Shown here: piece by piece, positions 1-10,329 of the stretch
Position numbering within the stretch: position 1 is the first letter of the stretch
Layout of the letters: each line of letters starts with the position of its first letter
Source: Fragilaria radians
Lineage: Eukaryota; Bacillariophyta; Fragilariophyceae; Fragilariales; Fragilariaceae
Assembly (NCBI GenBank): GCA_900642245.1
Contig: CAAAJI010000124.1
Span: forward strand, 92,614 to 125,716
DNA length: 33,103 nucleotides
Direction of reading: 5' to 3'
Notes under the pieces: generated by a model
Told to the model about the DNA's origin: nothing
The model's database searches: none
What the model saw: the letters and a program-made list of their open reading frames with translations, nothing else
Position numbers and translations under genes: made by a program

Positions 1-40
1 ATTTCTGACATGACATTGATCACTCTCCTTTTTTAACCAG

Positions 41-1468
41 GGAAAAGTTCACAATCCAACAGGAGAAGGAGTGCCTGCAATTTCTACAAAAGTTCAATCT
101 AAAGTACAGAAGATCAAGGAATACAAAGCAGGTAAGGAAGATGAAACGGATCCTCTGGAAACCAAAACAAAAGAAGCTGGATCAGCCAGACGGAACATTC
201 AACGAAAGAAATCTGGTGTAGCGGAAGGTAAATATGACAGCAGAAACAAAAAGCAAGGAGGTCATGGTAAAGGTCAATGGAAATTGGATGGTTCTATTCT
301 TGATGATTACGCCGGTGAGGCACTTAATGAAGATGATCCAATTTATGATGAAACTGTTCAAGCGAAATACATACTGTCGAGTGGTGAAATGACTGAAACG
401 CCTGTAGCGTTGCAAAATGGAAAGGCAATATATGGACCTTTGCTTACGTTGCCTGAATTCAAGATACGCTTGACTGAAACGTTTCGAGAATATTTTGATT
501 CGGCAGACTCGGATGAGGTCATTCGGTCCATTGAAGAGATGAAATGCCGTGCATATTTTCCAGAAGTTGTCAAGAAGGCAGTTTCACTCAGCTTAGATGA
601 AGGGCCAAGAGAGAGAGAGCTTGTCTCGAGGCTTTTGACTTGTCTTCATCCTACACCCTTGAGTGATCAAGATATGGAAATTGGATTCGAATTGCTTCTA
701 GATGGTTTGGATGAGTTGGTCATCGACTGCCCTGATGCTCATGTAAGTTTTCCTATCAATCGCAAACATGTATTTTCCATCTCGTCATTTCACATTGCAT
801 CATCTTTCGTTTGAAATCACGTCTAGTCAATGGTTGGATGTTTCTTGGCACGCGCTGTCGTGGATGAAGTGTTACCTCCAGCCTACTTATCCAATCAAAA
901 CAATGATCGTCCTGGTGATCCAGTCATTGAAAAAGCCGTGTCACTTCTTTCTCGTGAACATTGTACAGCACGTCTAGAGCGGGTTTGGGGTCCTGGAGAT
1001 GGAAGGCCAGTGGCTGAACTTAAGGTGGTATTGGACCAACTATTGTCAGAATTTTTAATGAGTCGAGAGCTTGATGAAGCAGCGCGCTGTGTTCGTGAAC
1101 TCAATGCGCCTCATTTTCATCATGAACTTATCAAACGTGGTGTCACTCATGCTATGGAATCGTCAGATCCAAAGGATTCGTTGGATGCCATGGCAGCTCT
1201 CTTCGCATTTTTAGTGGAAAATTCCATTCTATCTGAGTATCAAGTAGCAAAAGGTATCGATCGTTTGAAAAAACTTTTACCAGACATGATACTCGATATA
1301 CCACTCGCACCTGCATTGTTGTCTGATTTCGAAGTAATGGCATATGGGATGGGCTGCCTTCCTATCAGTAAGGAAGATAGCAGCCATGATGAAGAAGAGT
1401 CTTCGGATGGAGAAGAAGAAGCAGAAGATATTGTTCCAAAGGATGATGCCAAAGAGAATGTTGACTGA
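41..1468 (+). CDS. PDCD4-like MA3-domain translation regulator (5' partial, 2 exons visible)
   Basis: Exons 41..742 and 827..1468; the intron 743..826 (84 nt) has a GTAAGT donor and a TCTAG acceptor, phase 0. The window opens inside another intron (pyrimidine-rich tract and CAG at 38-40), so the N-terminus lies upstream. After a basic, Gly-rich linker (KKQGGHGKGQW, like the GGAGGKGxWG segment of PDCD4) come two MA3 domains: the first runs from LPEFKIRLTETFREYF across the splice junction to PDAHSMVGCFLARAVVDEVL, the second from LKVVLDQLLSEFL to about MGCLP. The C-terminus is acidic (DEEESSDGEEEAED). In the known family, MA3 domains bind eIF4A and block its helicase activity in cap-dependent translation. 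Two MA3 domains is the animal PDCD4 layout; land-plant homologues usually have four. The stop codon lies 175 nt from that of the convergent proteasome gene. Gene identity is seen directly; the translation role is inferred by family. Confidence 0.88.
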
Positions 1469-1643
1469 TTTACTTGGGCCTAAATTTTAGTCGTTTCCTG
1501 GATAACTTAATAGTAATTCCATAATGAATCTAAAGACATCCTAAACATGTGCACATTGTACAAAGATGAATCAGTAAAGTAAAAGTTGCTCAAACAATTG
1601 GAATATTATTGTTCCCAATAATTACATTGAAATATTTTGCATA

Positions 1644-2438
1644 TCATTCTTCCATTTCTTCCTCCTCTTCTTCGTCATCATCATCTTCATCTTCTTCCAA
1701 TTTCTCCCTAGCCCAGGCTACAGCAGCATTTAAGATATCTTTTGGAACACCCTGATGTTTCCAACCGGTTTTCTCCGATAACCAACTAACTTCCAACTCA
1801 AAAGGCTTATCCTTTCCTTCTTCCCACAACATATGAATGATACGACATACTTGCTTTACAGCCTCATCACATGTGATTGGAGTTTTATGAAGATCCAGTT
1901 TCTCCAATTCCGTTTTCGCTGGTTGACGACCCTTCCCAGCCGCACAAGCATAATAGCCATATGCGACACCATTAGGTTCAATCATACTTAAGGTAGGCTT
2001 CGTTGTTTCTTCATCATAGCCTGCTATCAAAACAGAGGCACCAAATGGACGAAGAGCTCCGTGAAGTGTAAAATAGTGTACATAGGATGCCATCCGATCT
2101 GCTAAAATGGAAGGGGGGACGGATGTCCCGTACGTTTCTAGGAATGATGCTGCTTCTTCCATACCTCGTGTAACGATTTGACGCCCATCTGGAACAAATC
2201 CAGTCATAGCAACCCCACAATTACTCGACACAGTATAAATTCTTTGACTAAATCCAGCGACAAGTAATTTATGAAGCAATGGCTTTTGAACGCCAAGAAC
2301 GACACCATCTGTACAAAGTATCCCTATAGCTGTACCAGCATGTTCGACAGCTTTTGTTGCATATTCAACTTGAAATATACGACCATCTGGTGAGAAGGTC
2401 GATGATGAAAGATCGTAACCTGAACCGGAGGATGCCAT
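1644..2438 (-). CDS. PSMA3: 20S proteasome subunit alpha type-3
   Basis: Single-exon gene, 264 aa from the ATG at 2438. An in-frame codon upstream could extend it by 7 residues, but the chosen start gives MASSGSGYDLSSSTFSPDGR, which matches the family N-terminus (GYDLSxSTFSPDGRxFQVEYA), so the longer form is rejected. The alpha-type signature FQVEYATKAVEHAG is intact and there is no catalytic N-terminal Thr, as expected for a structural alpha-ring subunit. The assignment to alpha-3 (yeast Pre10, plant PAG) rather than another alpha subunit rests on the STFSPDGR start, the YYACAAGKGRQPAKTELEKL segment and the long acidic tail (EEDEDDDDEEEEEEMEE), which in this subunit projects from the ring and can interact with regulators. 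It converges on the PDCD4-like gene with 175 nt between stops. Confidence 0.93.
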   Translation of the reverse strand: MASSGSGYDLSSSTFSPDGRIFQVEYATKAVEHAGTAIGILCTDGVVLGVQKPLLHKLLVAGFSQRIYTVSSNCGVAMTGFVPDGRQIVTRGMEEAASFLETYGTSVPPSILADRMASYVHYFTLHGALRPFGASVLIAGYDEETTKPTLSMIEPNGVAYGYYACAAGKGRQPAKTELEKLDLHKTPITCDEAVKQVCRIIHMLWEEGKDKPFELEVSWLSEKTGWKHQGVPKDILNAAVAWAREKLEEDEDDDDEEEEEEMEE

Positions 2439-5112
2439 GTCGCAAAAAATTTGAGACAAGGAATACTACCGTAATACTGTTGTCGAATGTTGGAGAACAG
2501 CATGGAGTAGGAATTTCGAAGTCTAAATAAAGTCCAGCTAAATTCCGTTCACCGCCAATCCAGCAATATTTTTTGAATGATTAAAACTCAATACCTAAGC
2601 CAACACAGCCAGCCACAAAATAAGAAGTCATAACATTCTTTAGCAGAATAAACTAAAGCCTAGATGCATAAACAGTCTCTTCATTTAATCATCCTTAATA
2701 CAAATTGATCTATCTTCAAATGTAACACACTACTTTTGAGTGATCCAACTTTATTTGTCAACGTGTTTAATCATTCATTTAAAAATTCTTGTCAATGCAA
2801 CAGCTGTACTACTGAAAATACAGGAAAGTGGCAATATTTAGATGAGACGAAAGGAATTGTGGATTGAAATAGGTTATCAAAATAATTTAATAACTAGTTG
2901 CAAAGTACCCTTTATCCCAAATTTTCTGGCACTCGGTAAACAGTATATATGCTGATATTCTTCCTTTCATTTACATTACCGCAATGAAGCCAAATGCTAC
3001 GATTTGCCATAAGGTTTCCTCTATTTCAAACCTGATGCGAAGCATGGAAAAGAATTTTGTCACCTGCTTCTCATGTAACCGGTATAAACTTTGTATCTTC
3101 ATAATAAGATTATTTTGGTGCGTTGAATGACACGTGATCCACGTCTCATAACTCTAATCGATGAGGAGCCTTTCACCCAAGATATAACTACCCCCAGTAC
3201 ATACTTTGTGGATATCTTTCTACCTAGCCTTATAAATGGCAGAGCCTTTGCAAACTTCAAATTGTCTGCACTATTATTAATTATTAATGTTTAGCGTATC
3301 TTTTAATCGAATTTAACTAAGCTAATGAAATAATCTATGAAACAGACCAATCCTAATGTACTTCTTTATAAATACGCTTTCAATGGCGATGTGGACAAGT
3401 GGTGAATGTCTTAAAGATATATTGATTCCAAACCAGTTTGTAGACGGTCTGTCAAGGGACACGGATACTGAGCTCTTTATAAAGAAAATACTGCTCCTTT
3501 TGTTAAAACCGAAGTTGACCCAACATTTGGCGCATATTTGGCCACATTCAACTCCTTATGTATGTCTTTAGAATTCTATAACCCTTCCACGAAACGGAAT
3601 GAGTCTGTCCACATTCTCCATTATCACAAATCCAAATTTTGCAAGTTTTTCATCTATGTAGTCAAAGTTATGTCTTTCCTGGTTACTGGAGTTCCTTGTT
3701 GCACTGCTATTCTTGTTTTGATAACATTTCTTTTTGATTTTGAAATGTTTTTCTTCAATTGTCCAACCTCGTGGCAATAGGGGCTAAATGTAGTAAAGGG
3801 TGTTACCATTACTGTTCTGCCATTTGATTCCTGTTATGTCCGATTATCCCGCAATTTTTACGTTGTCCCTTAAATTAAACACAAGACAGTACGTTTTCAC
3901 TTATATTTTTGTTTAATGAGTTCCTTTTAAGTCTTTCAAACTGGAGATTTATTTCATCGCCTATCTTATCAATAGTACGTATTGCTTTGCTGTCACGCTT
4001 CTCCAATAATGCCAATTTTATTCCAGAGATATATTTTTCTTGATATGAATCATGAGCTGTTTGTTAGATATTCTAGATTCCATCTTTTCAATCTCACAAG
4101 TAAATCTTGGAGCCCTGTAATACAATATCAGGATCTTGACTCTTTATCAACACTAACTTCCTAAATTGTTTTTCTAACTTTGCTATAGAAGTGACGGAAT
4201 TTGGCTTTCCTATTCAGTGGCTACATTACTGTTGATACAATCCTTATGCTTGCAGCCTTTCGCCAAATTAAAGTCAATATTTCTATTGATAAGCTTCAGT
4301 GTAGGCAATTTTATTTAAGTTCTTCAATCTTTAAACTTCTTTCCTTCATCGGAATCTTCAAAATAAAATGTGTCAAAGCTGGGAATAGTGACTCTTCCTA
4401 ACGTATAAACCAAAAGCACTTATCATTTTAGAAAATTCTCCTTCCACGTTGGCCATTCGTAAGTCAGCCCAGAAAACGCTATATCATGATTATGACTTAA
4501 ATACTCATTTTCAAGACAAGGATATGACCAAAGATATCTGAAATAAAGGAATACTGTAAGGCAGCAAGTGTCAAATTATCAACTCAATAAACAAAAGAAG
4601 ATAACTAGCAGGTTATCTCGCTATGACTTATTCGAAAGCCCTCTCCACGAAAAAACAAGAATGGAGCTAAAAACTTTAACTTTTGATAATAATTTTGAGT
4701 CAGACCTCATCTTACAATCTAAACAAATCTCCCAATCTGGGTTGGGCTCAACAAAACTATCGAAACAATGGAACTCCATTAAATTATGATGAGCATGACA
4801 TTTTTCAATAAGCGTTATCTTATTAAATCTTGAACGCAGGGGGAAATGCAAAATGACCATATGAAGGGTTCCTTATCTTACATCCTGAACGAATAACTCC
4901 ATTTATTCGCAATTGGAAAAACGAGCATAACATTTTTCAATACGTGTTAACAAGTAATCTTGTTGAATCTTGAAAATCATGGAAATACAAATGGCAATTG
5001 TAATGACACGGGGTTCCTTAGCTTTTAAATTCAAGAATAATTGTGTCTAGTTTTCATTTTTTAAAGCAAGCCATAACGCAGCCACCTTAACTATTGAGAT
5101 TGTTGAACACTT
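2439..5112. other. Intergenic region, no supported gene
   Basis: About 2.7 kb of A+T-rich DNA. Open frames here are short (80 codons or fewer), have no recognisable domain and lack a convincing start context. A 70-codon minus-strand frame at 3568-3777 begins with an LPRGWTIEE-like stretch that faintly recalls small domains in repeats, but the rest does not follow any family I know. Positions 4331-4362 share a near-identical 24-mer (reverse complement) with 12503-12530. The only clear structure is the direct-repeat pair at 4791-5025, annotated separately. Confidence 0.5.
4791..5025. repeat. Imperfect direct repeat, two ~100-bp units
   Basis: Unit A (4791-4880) and unit B (4923-5025) share, in the same order, GAGCATRACATTTTTCAATA, a TTGAATCTTGAA or TAAATCTTGAA block, GGAAATRCAAA and GGGTTCCTTA, with small insertions between. 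The spacer is about 40 bp. It lies just downstream of the HHL1-like gene stop (minus strand), so unit B may be in its 3' UTR. Function unknown. Confidence 0.55.
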
Positions 5113-5768
5113 TTAGCTAAAGATATTCTTAATGTTATCCAAGACACCTTTTGATTCTTTGGGCTCCACAAGATTAATTTTCTCACTATCTTCTAAGCCA
5201 CGGAATGCAATTTTATAACCAAATTCCAGTTCTTTTGCCTTGAGTTGCGGATAGACACGAACAATCGTTCCCGTTAATCGTTCCTTGTCACGGAAAAGAG
5301 TTCCTGCAATACCACTATCTAATTGTTTCTTGGCCATACCAGCGAAGAAACCACCAGCAACAACATTGTCACATAATCCTTTGGACTGTTGATCTCCTTT
5401 GAAAGATCCACAGGGATACCACTTTGGAAGGGGAAAAGTCAGAATTGAGACTTGATGATGGGTCGGTTTTACAGACTCTGGTAACTTACAAGATTTGCTC
5501 GTTTCGTTCTGACGAAAAGATTGAATACTGGAAGATTATCATCGCCAGGTTGAGTGGACGCAATCATTTGTTCCCTTTGAATTTGAAGTTCTTGCTGCCG
5601 TTTGTACTGTGATCTCATTTGTGGTGGCACAGCTTTACCTTTTTTCATTTCCATAAGATTACCATTGTTAACGCCGGATACAAGAACATTTCCCCCAAAT
5701 CCAGAGACTAGAGAACTGAATGCATATGTAGAGGTAAGAAGTGTCAGCAGTAAACTGATTCGTAACAT
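5113..5768 (-). CDS. HHL1-like (DUF6523) plastid protein, 2 exons
   Basis: Exon 1 5490..5768, intron 5422..5489 (68 nt, GTAAGT donor, AAAG acceptor, phase 0), exon 2 5113..5421; 195 aa. The splice restores NLFVRTKRANLWYPCGSF. The start at 5768 is chosen because MLRISLLLTLLTSTYA^FSSL is a signal peptide followed directly by Phe, the plastid-import junction of secondary red-plastid algae; the frame remains open 54 codons further upstream but that stretch looks like 5' UTR. The mature part has a Lys/Gln/Arg-rich helix (about residues 45-70) and then a conserved block containing KKQLDSGIAGTLF, VRVYPQLKAKELEFGYKIAF and a C-terminal DNIKNIF. I recognise this as the HHL1-like family; plant HHL1 acts in photosystem II protection and repair under high light. 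The gene model is strong, the family name is from memory, and the exact role is inferred. Head-to-head with the YceD gene. Confidence 0.75.
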
Positions 5769-6013
5769 TATTAGATCTCTTTGAACGATTGAAGGTGAGT
5801 GAGTTGATGAAATTGAATTCCTCGAAGTACTGTGGATATTTGACCTAGTGAAGTTGATGACTTGTCCAAAAGTTAGCACTGACTTAGGATATACGTCACT
5901 CTTCTTGAAAAGGAGACGAGTAGCACTCACGATATCCCAGTGTCCTACTGGTACTAGTTGTTCTCTTACGGAACTTTAGCCCACCACTTATTTTCTTTCT
6001 TCCAATTCTCCAA
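5769..6013. promoter_or_regulatory. Shared 245-bp divergent promoter region
   Basis: The spacer between the start codons of the HHL1-like (-) and YceD/DUF177 (+) genes. It must contain both 5' UTRs and both core promoters. No TATA box is convincing; a pyrimidine-rich CTTTCTTCC tract lies just before the YceD start. Co-regulation is plausible because both products look organelle-targeted, but this is inference from layout. Confidence 0.45.
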
Positions 6014-6793
6014 ATGATCTCTCGATACTTCTGTCTTTTGATATTCTTCTTTCCTTCCAATCCAATAGTCATCGAAAGCTTTGTGATAAGTCATTCTACT
6101 CGACAAAACTTGCAACTACTTTCGAGCAAAAAAGGACAAATTGAGAGACCAGCCAACGAATTCAGTCGATCCTATCGAATTGAAGGCATATTAAGTGGTG
6201 GTCACAATCAACGAGGCTACAGCGTGAAAATTGCAGCTTCCAATGAAGAACTTGAAAAATTAGCATCTCGATTTGAATTGAATCATATTTATCAATTGGA
6301 AGCTGAAGTTATGCTACGACGAGAACAATTGTCATCGTCATCTACAAATCCAGGAGTTCAAGTGGAAGGCATGGTCAATGCCCGATTAGATCAGGTTTGT
6401 GTAAGAACTGGAGAAATTTTTGATGTCAACGTTGAGTTTCCTTTGTTTGCGATTGTAAGGCCGATGCTTTCATTGGGAGAAAAAAGAAGAGACGACAATA
6501 TACCATCAGAAGTCATGTCCTATGCCAAGGAACAAAAGGGTAACAAAAAGAATAGCAACAAAAAAAGGGATCGTATCAAGACACAAAATATTAATGACAT
6601 GGATATGGGGGAACTGCAGAAACTTTTGCAGGACTTTGATGTGAACGATGACGTCATTGAAGATGATGCTATATACTCCATAGATGGAGTCCTCGATCTG
6701 GGTGAATTAGTCTCTCAACTCTTTTGGCTCAAATTAGATCCATACCCTAAGAAACCTGGATCTAACCCTATCTGGACTTCAATATCAGGTTGA
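6014..6793 (+). CDS. YceD/DUF177 family protein, predicted organellar
   Basis: 259 aa, no intron. The N-terminus (MISRYFCLLIFFFPSNPIVIES, then FVISHS) is hydrophobic and followed by a Ser/Lys-rich stretch, consistent with a plastid or other organelle presequence. The core shows the DUF177 signature: a beta-rich domain, VEGMVNARLDQVCVRTGEIF (the usual Cys of the family's xCxRC motif region is present, but the RC pair reads RT), a charged insertion (about residues 165-200, KKNSNKKRDRIK) and a late DLGELVSQLFWLKLDPYPKK block matching the family's E-x-L-xLALPxxP segment. Bacterial YceD is genetically linked to rpmF and needed for 23S rRNA accumulation; plant homologues act in plastid 23S rRNA processing. 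A role in organelle rRNA maturation is therefore inferred. The stop codon coincides with the left edge of a segment copied from the cytochrome b5 reductase 3' region. Confidence 0.8.
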   Translation: MISRYFCLLIFFFPSNPIVIESFVISHSTRQNLQLLSSKKGQIERPANEFSRSYRIEGILSGGHNQRGYSVKIAASNEELEKLASRFELNHIYQLEAEVMLRREQLSSSSTNPGVQVEGMVNARLDQVCVRTGEIFDVNVEFPLFAIVRPMLSLGEKRRDDNIPSEVMSYAKEQKGNKKNSNKKRDRIKTQNINDMDMGELQKLLQDFDVNDDVIEDDAIYSIDGVLDLGELVSQLFWLKLDPYPKKPGSNPIWTSISG

Positions 6794-7310
6794 AAATAAT
6801 GTGAAACGTAATTCCTATCTATTTAGCACACCCTCTTTTGAGACTGTTAGGATTCTTGGAACTACGATTTTACTCATTTTGACATAAACGTCCAGAAGCA
6901 AGCAAAGCATCCTTCATATATTGCTTGGAAAGAATTATGGCTACCATGAGAAAATGGATCACCCACAAAAAACCTTTTCTCAGTTGATGAACTAAAGCAT
7001 GAACCAATCCTGATTGCATCCTGGGTATGCATGGAAGCTTGATCATAGGATGGTGGCCATGCATAAAAATGTGGCAAATACATCATTTAATATGAGTCCA
7101 TTACTATACTTCCCTTCATTGGTGGATTGCCCAAAGTAAAACGATACTACATTGGGTTGGGAATGTAGAAGCAATATCCTTTACTTCCTTTCAAATCAAG
7201 ATGTCATCTTCACCTTTTCTGTACCTTTTAGTTTCAATTCAATATTCCTGCATTGTGCATACCTGCATTTACAAACGACAATGACATACCTTGATTTTGT
7301 TGGTAGCCTT
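6791..7310 (-). pseudogene. Decayed partial copy of the cytochrome b5 reductase 3' end
   Basis: The segment aligns by eye, in the same orientation, with 9148 to about 9680. It covers the 3' flank (shared TGAAAAxATGTGAAAC, TTAGCACACCCTCTTT, ATTCTTGGAA blocks), the last coding exon (HPMIKLPCIP for PPPMIKFACIP; GAACCAATCCTGAT, TACTATACTTCC and CAATATCCT blocks) and more weakly the intron (ACGACAATGACATACC). Indels and stops destroy the frame. Copied flank and possible intron argue for duplication at DNA level rather than a retrocopy. It cannot encode a reductase because the FAD-binding half is absent. Homology fades near 7310; its end is approximate. Confidence 0.75.
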
Positions 7311-9126
7311 GAATCCCTTGTAGTGCTTGTTCTTTTTAATCCTTCAGCGTTTGCATTATCCTTTTTTTATGAATCTTGCAACACCACGTCTAGAATAGAC
7401 TATGATCCTTCACTGTCTTCCATACCGCTTCTGTTGGTATTTTCGTTACTATCGACAATAACATCAATATCATTGTAGTTGTTGTTATCACTCTATATCG
7501 TATAATTGTCTAGGATTGACTTTCTCATAATCTTGGTCTTCAATATCTTCATGGTTTCATATTTGCCGCAATCCACTCCCGCAAACCAAGATGATTTTTG
7601 ATATTTTTTAAGAAACTGTGCTATCCTATCCGCCACTGCAATATAAAGATACTCTGTGTTATCTTTGTTTGCGTTACAGTTTGCATCGCGATGATTTTTC
7701 CTGTAATTAAATCAGTTATTTTATGCCTGCATTATATGTTGTAACTTATCTTAGGGAAGTGCACTCTTTGGTGGTCGTTTGTTGTAAGTTTTTTTATTGC
7801 TTTGTTATGAACCTGCAAATGCATTTTTGTCATTTTCTTAAATGACAAACAGTGGTACGCTCCTCTGGATCTTTCTTTGATATCCCCTAAGTTTCCTTGT
7901 GCCTCGGGATTATGTTATTGCGGATTGGAGTTGTCATAGTGGATTGTTGTATTATAAACCCCCCTTGGATGTATGCTCTAAATACTAAGCCAAGCACATT
8001 CTTAGTAGTTTTTCCTTCTGAGTGACAAATATTCAACGTTGCAATACATTGTGATTTATATTTATTTTCTAAGAATAAAACACATTAGTAAATGGGTTCT
8101 TTATTGACACTTTATGTCTCTTTATAAAGTCTTGAAGTGAGTATCCTTTCTTCCTTCTGCTTTAATGTATCAAATACAGGATATATCTTGTCATTAAAAC
8201 ATCTTTATTGATTATTATCTCAGCTTCATAATCCTGGTGTGAATGATTTTTTCTATGAACTGCTTTGGAACGCGGGTCCCATAAAATGCGTTGGTTTTTG
8301 GTAGGTTTGTTTCGTTGGCTTGGGGTGTTCTTGTTTAGAGTTGTACATTGGATAGTGGGAATAACAGGCTTGATTATGCGTCAATCACATAACTCCCTCA
8401 TTTTTTTGTCGCTGCTTCCGCTCTAGTTCTCCAAATAGCTCTAGCGCCTTTCAGGCAATGCTATGACATGATTTCATGGTGTAATGGGGTATGCAAATGA
8501 CTGAAGTCAAGAGGGTGTTGAGTTTTAAGTTATAGTTCCTGCTTCTTGTGCCATTTCTCATGTCTATTTGTTGATCAGTTGATAGTGCCTCATAATTGTT
8601 GGAATTTCTGCGACATTAGCTAGATTGCATCAGCTGTTTTGTCAATGCAACAGAAATTGTTGACTAGAGGAATACACTTGGGGAGAAACAACGCAGATTA
8701 GCGGATAACATAAGTTTGTTACATTGAGAGGAGATGTGAATCTCCATTTGAATCTGATTTGAAGGAGGTGTCAACTTAAAAAATAAGTCATAATTGAGGG
8801 TGTGAGTGATAAATTTAGAATTAAGCTAAACGCGAATCTCTGCGCTACTCCTTTGTCTCTCAAGACTTTATTTTTCCATTTATGCACAGCACATCTGGGC
8901 ATATTATTACATTTCCATATAGATCAATGATAATCTTTGGAAGATCATTGGATGCAGGTCTCACTGACCCATAGACTGCTTTTCCTTTGATTGATCAGAA
9001 GTCCTCACCCATTTACTTTGGGCGTATTATCAACATTTTGAGGTTCAATAGGAAAATTCTTTGAACTAAGATGTAACTCATTATGACCTAGCGCCTAAAA
9101 GCAGGCAGAGTATCTTTTACCTTCTT
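7311..9126. other. Intergenic region, nothing recognised
   Basis: About 1.8 kb, T-rich on the plus strand, between the reductase-derived relic and the G run before the intact reductase. No open frame has start context, length or residue pattern that I can support, and I see no transposon motif, tRNA or long inverted repeat. Confidence 0.5.
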
Positions 9127-9143
9127 GGGGGGGGGGGGGGGGG
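9127..9143. repeat. Poly(G) run of 17 bases
   Basis: An uninterrupted G tract in otherwise A+T-rich DNA, 203 nt beyond the cytochrome b5 reductase stop (a C tract on that gene's strand). It sits 4 bp outside the start of the block that is duplicated at 6791. Run length is error-prone in sequencing. Could form a quadruplex; no function shown. Confidence 0.85.
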
Positions 9144-9346
9144 AAATTGAAAAAATGTGAAACTTAATTCCTTTCTATTTAATTTAGCACACCCTCTTTG
9201 AGAATGTCAATTCTTGGAAACAGGATTAACACATTTTGACTTAGACATCCTTCACAGGATTGCTTAGAAAGAATTATAGCTACAAAAAATTGTGAGAATG
9301 GATAACTCATCAAATACCTTTTTCTAAGGCTTTTCCCATCCATGAG

Positions 9347-10329
9347 CTAGAACGTGAACCAATCCTGATCTGTGAAGCCCAATGCTTCAAGGTTGGGGAT
9401 GCATGCAAACTTGATCATGGGAGGAGGGCCACACATGAAAATTTGTATTTTCTTGGATGAATCTGGAGTGTACAAATGGCTGGCAATCATATCTTTTGAA
9501 ATGAATCCTGTACTATACTTCCATTCATTGGGTGGATTATCCAGGGTATAATGAAGTTGAAAGCGGGTAGGGAATTTCTCGGCAATATCCTCTAGTTCCT
9601 TTCGAACCAAGATATCATCCTCAGCTTTTGTTCGGAGTAGAGAAGATAAAGCATTGTTAGGGTGCGTTACACGACATGACATACATCGAAATTGTGGCAT
9701 TACGTACTTTGATTCGCATAAATCATTTTGATACAGGTAGTATCCTTCGGGTCTCGAAAAATGGCATCCAATACTTGTAACATGGGTGTAATACCAGTCC
9801 CTCCAGCAATCATTGCAATGTGTGTCGCATTTCTTGTTTGCAATGGCTTTTTGATAATCTTGACGGTGAATGTCCCCTTTCCTAGCCATGTCAAGTGTCC
9901 TTTGGGTCCCTTCATATCAATGGAATCACCAATCTGAAGGGAATCCAGGTATTGACTTAACTTTCCTCCCTCTGGAAATTTCGGATGGACACCAGCTTTA
10001 TAGACTTTGATAACGAAAGAAACTGTTCCGAGAGTTTCATCACCAGTGACTGGAGTATACGATCTTTGTACAGATTTTCCTTCCGCATCTTTGAACATGA
10101 GAGTCATATGTTGACCAATTGGTAGACCAAGTTTATGATTCTTCGATGGAAGGGCAAACGTAAATCGTCTTGTATCATGAGAAAGAATCTTTTTATCGAT
10201 CAGTGGGTACTTTTGAAATTCAGGTGACAATGCAATTGGATGCTTTTCTCGTTTCGAAATCAAAAATACTCCAATGGCAGCCACAACAATTACTACAATA
10301 GCAATTAATGGTAGATATTGGTCGTCCAT
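9347..10329 (-). CDS. NADH-cytochrome b5 reductase, 2 exons
   Basis: Exon 1 9708..10329, intron 9625..9707 (83 nt, GTACGT donor, AAAAG acceptor, phase 1), exon 2 9347..9624; 299 aa, close to the usual ~300. The splice rebuilds IYANQTEDDILVRKEL, the expected family sequence. Residues 6-24 form a membrane anchor (LPLIAIVVIVVAAIGVFLI) followed by basic SKREK. FAD domain: RSYTP at 89-93 and GPKG at 141-144. NADH domain: GGTGITP at 176-182 and CGPPPM at 272-277. The C-terminal aromatic end DWFTF is typical. The enzyme passes electrons from NADH through FAD to cytochrome b5, feeding ER fatty-acid desaturases and sterol synthesis; anchor type fits ER or outer mitochondrial membrane. Divergent from the GPAT gene, 366 nt between starts. 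A partial pseudogene copy lies at 6791-7310. Confidence 0.95.

Noticed and set aside
1644..2459. Proteasome subunit start 7 codons upstream (MSQIFCD...)
   Set aside because: The family N-terminus begins at the next Met (MASSGSGYDLSSSTF); the extra residues have no counterpart.
3568..3777. Minus-strand frame starting LPRGWTIEE, considered as a methyl-CpG-binding-like domain
   Set aside because: Only the first few residues fit; the remaining residues and length do not follow that fold, and the frame starts after a stop with no promoter or splice support.
6653..6672. CRE-like TGACGTCA octamer inside the YceD gene
   Set aside because: Within coding sequence (reads DDVIED) and an 8-mer is easily expected by chance.
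7152..7478. 108-codon plus-strand open frame
   Set aside because: No ATG start, hydrophobic low-complexity content, and its first part overlaps the reductase-derived pseudogene on the other strand.
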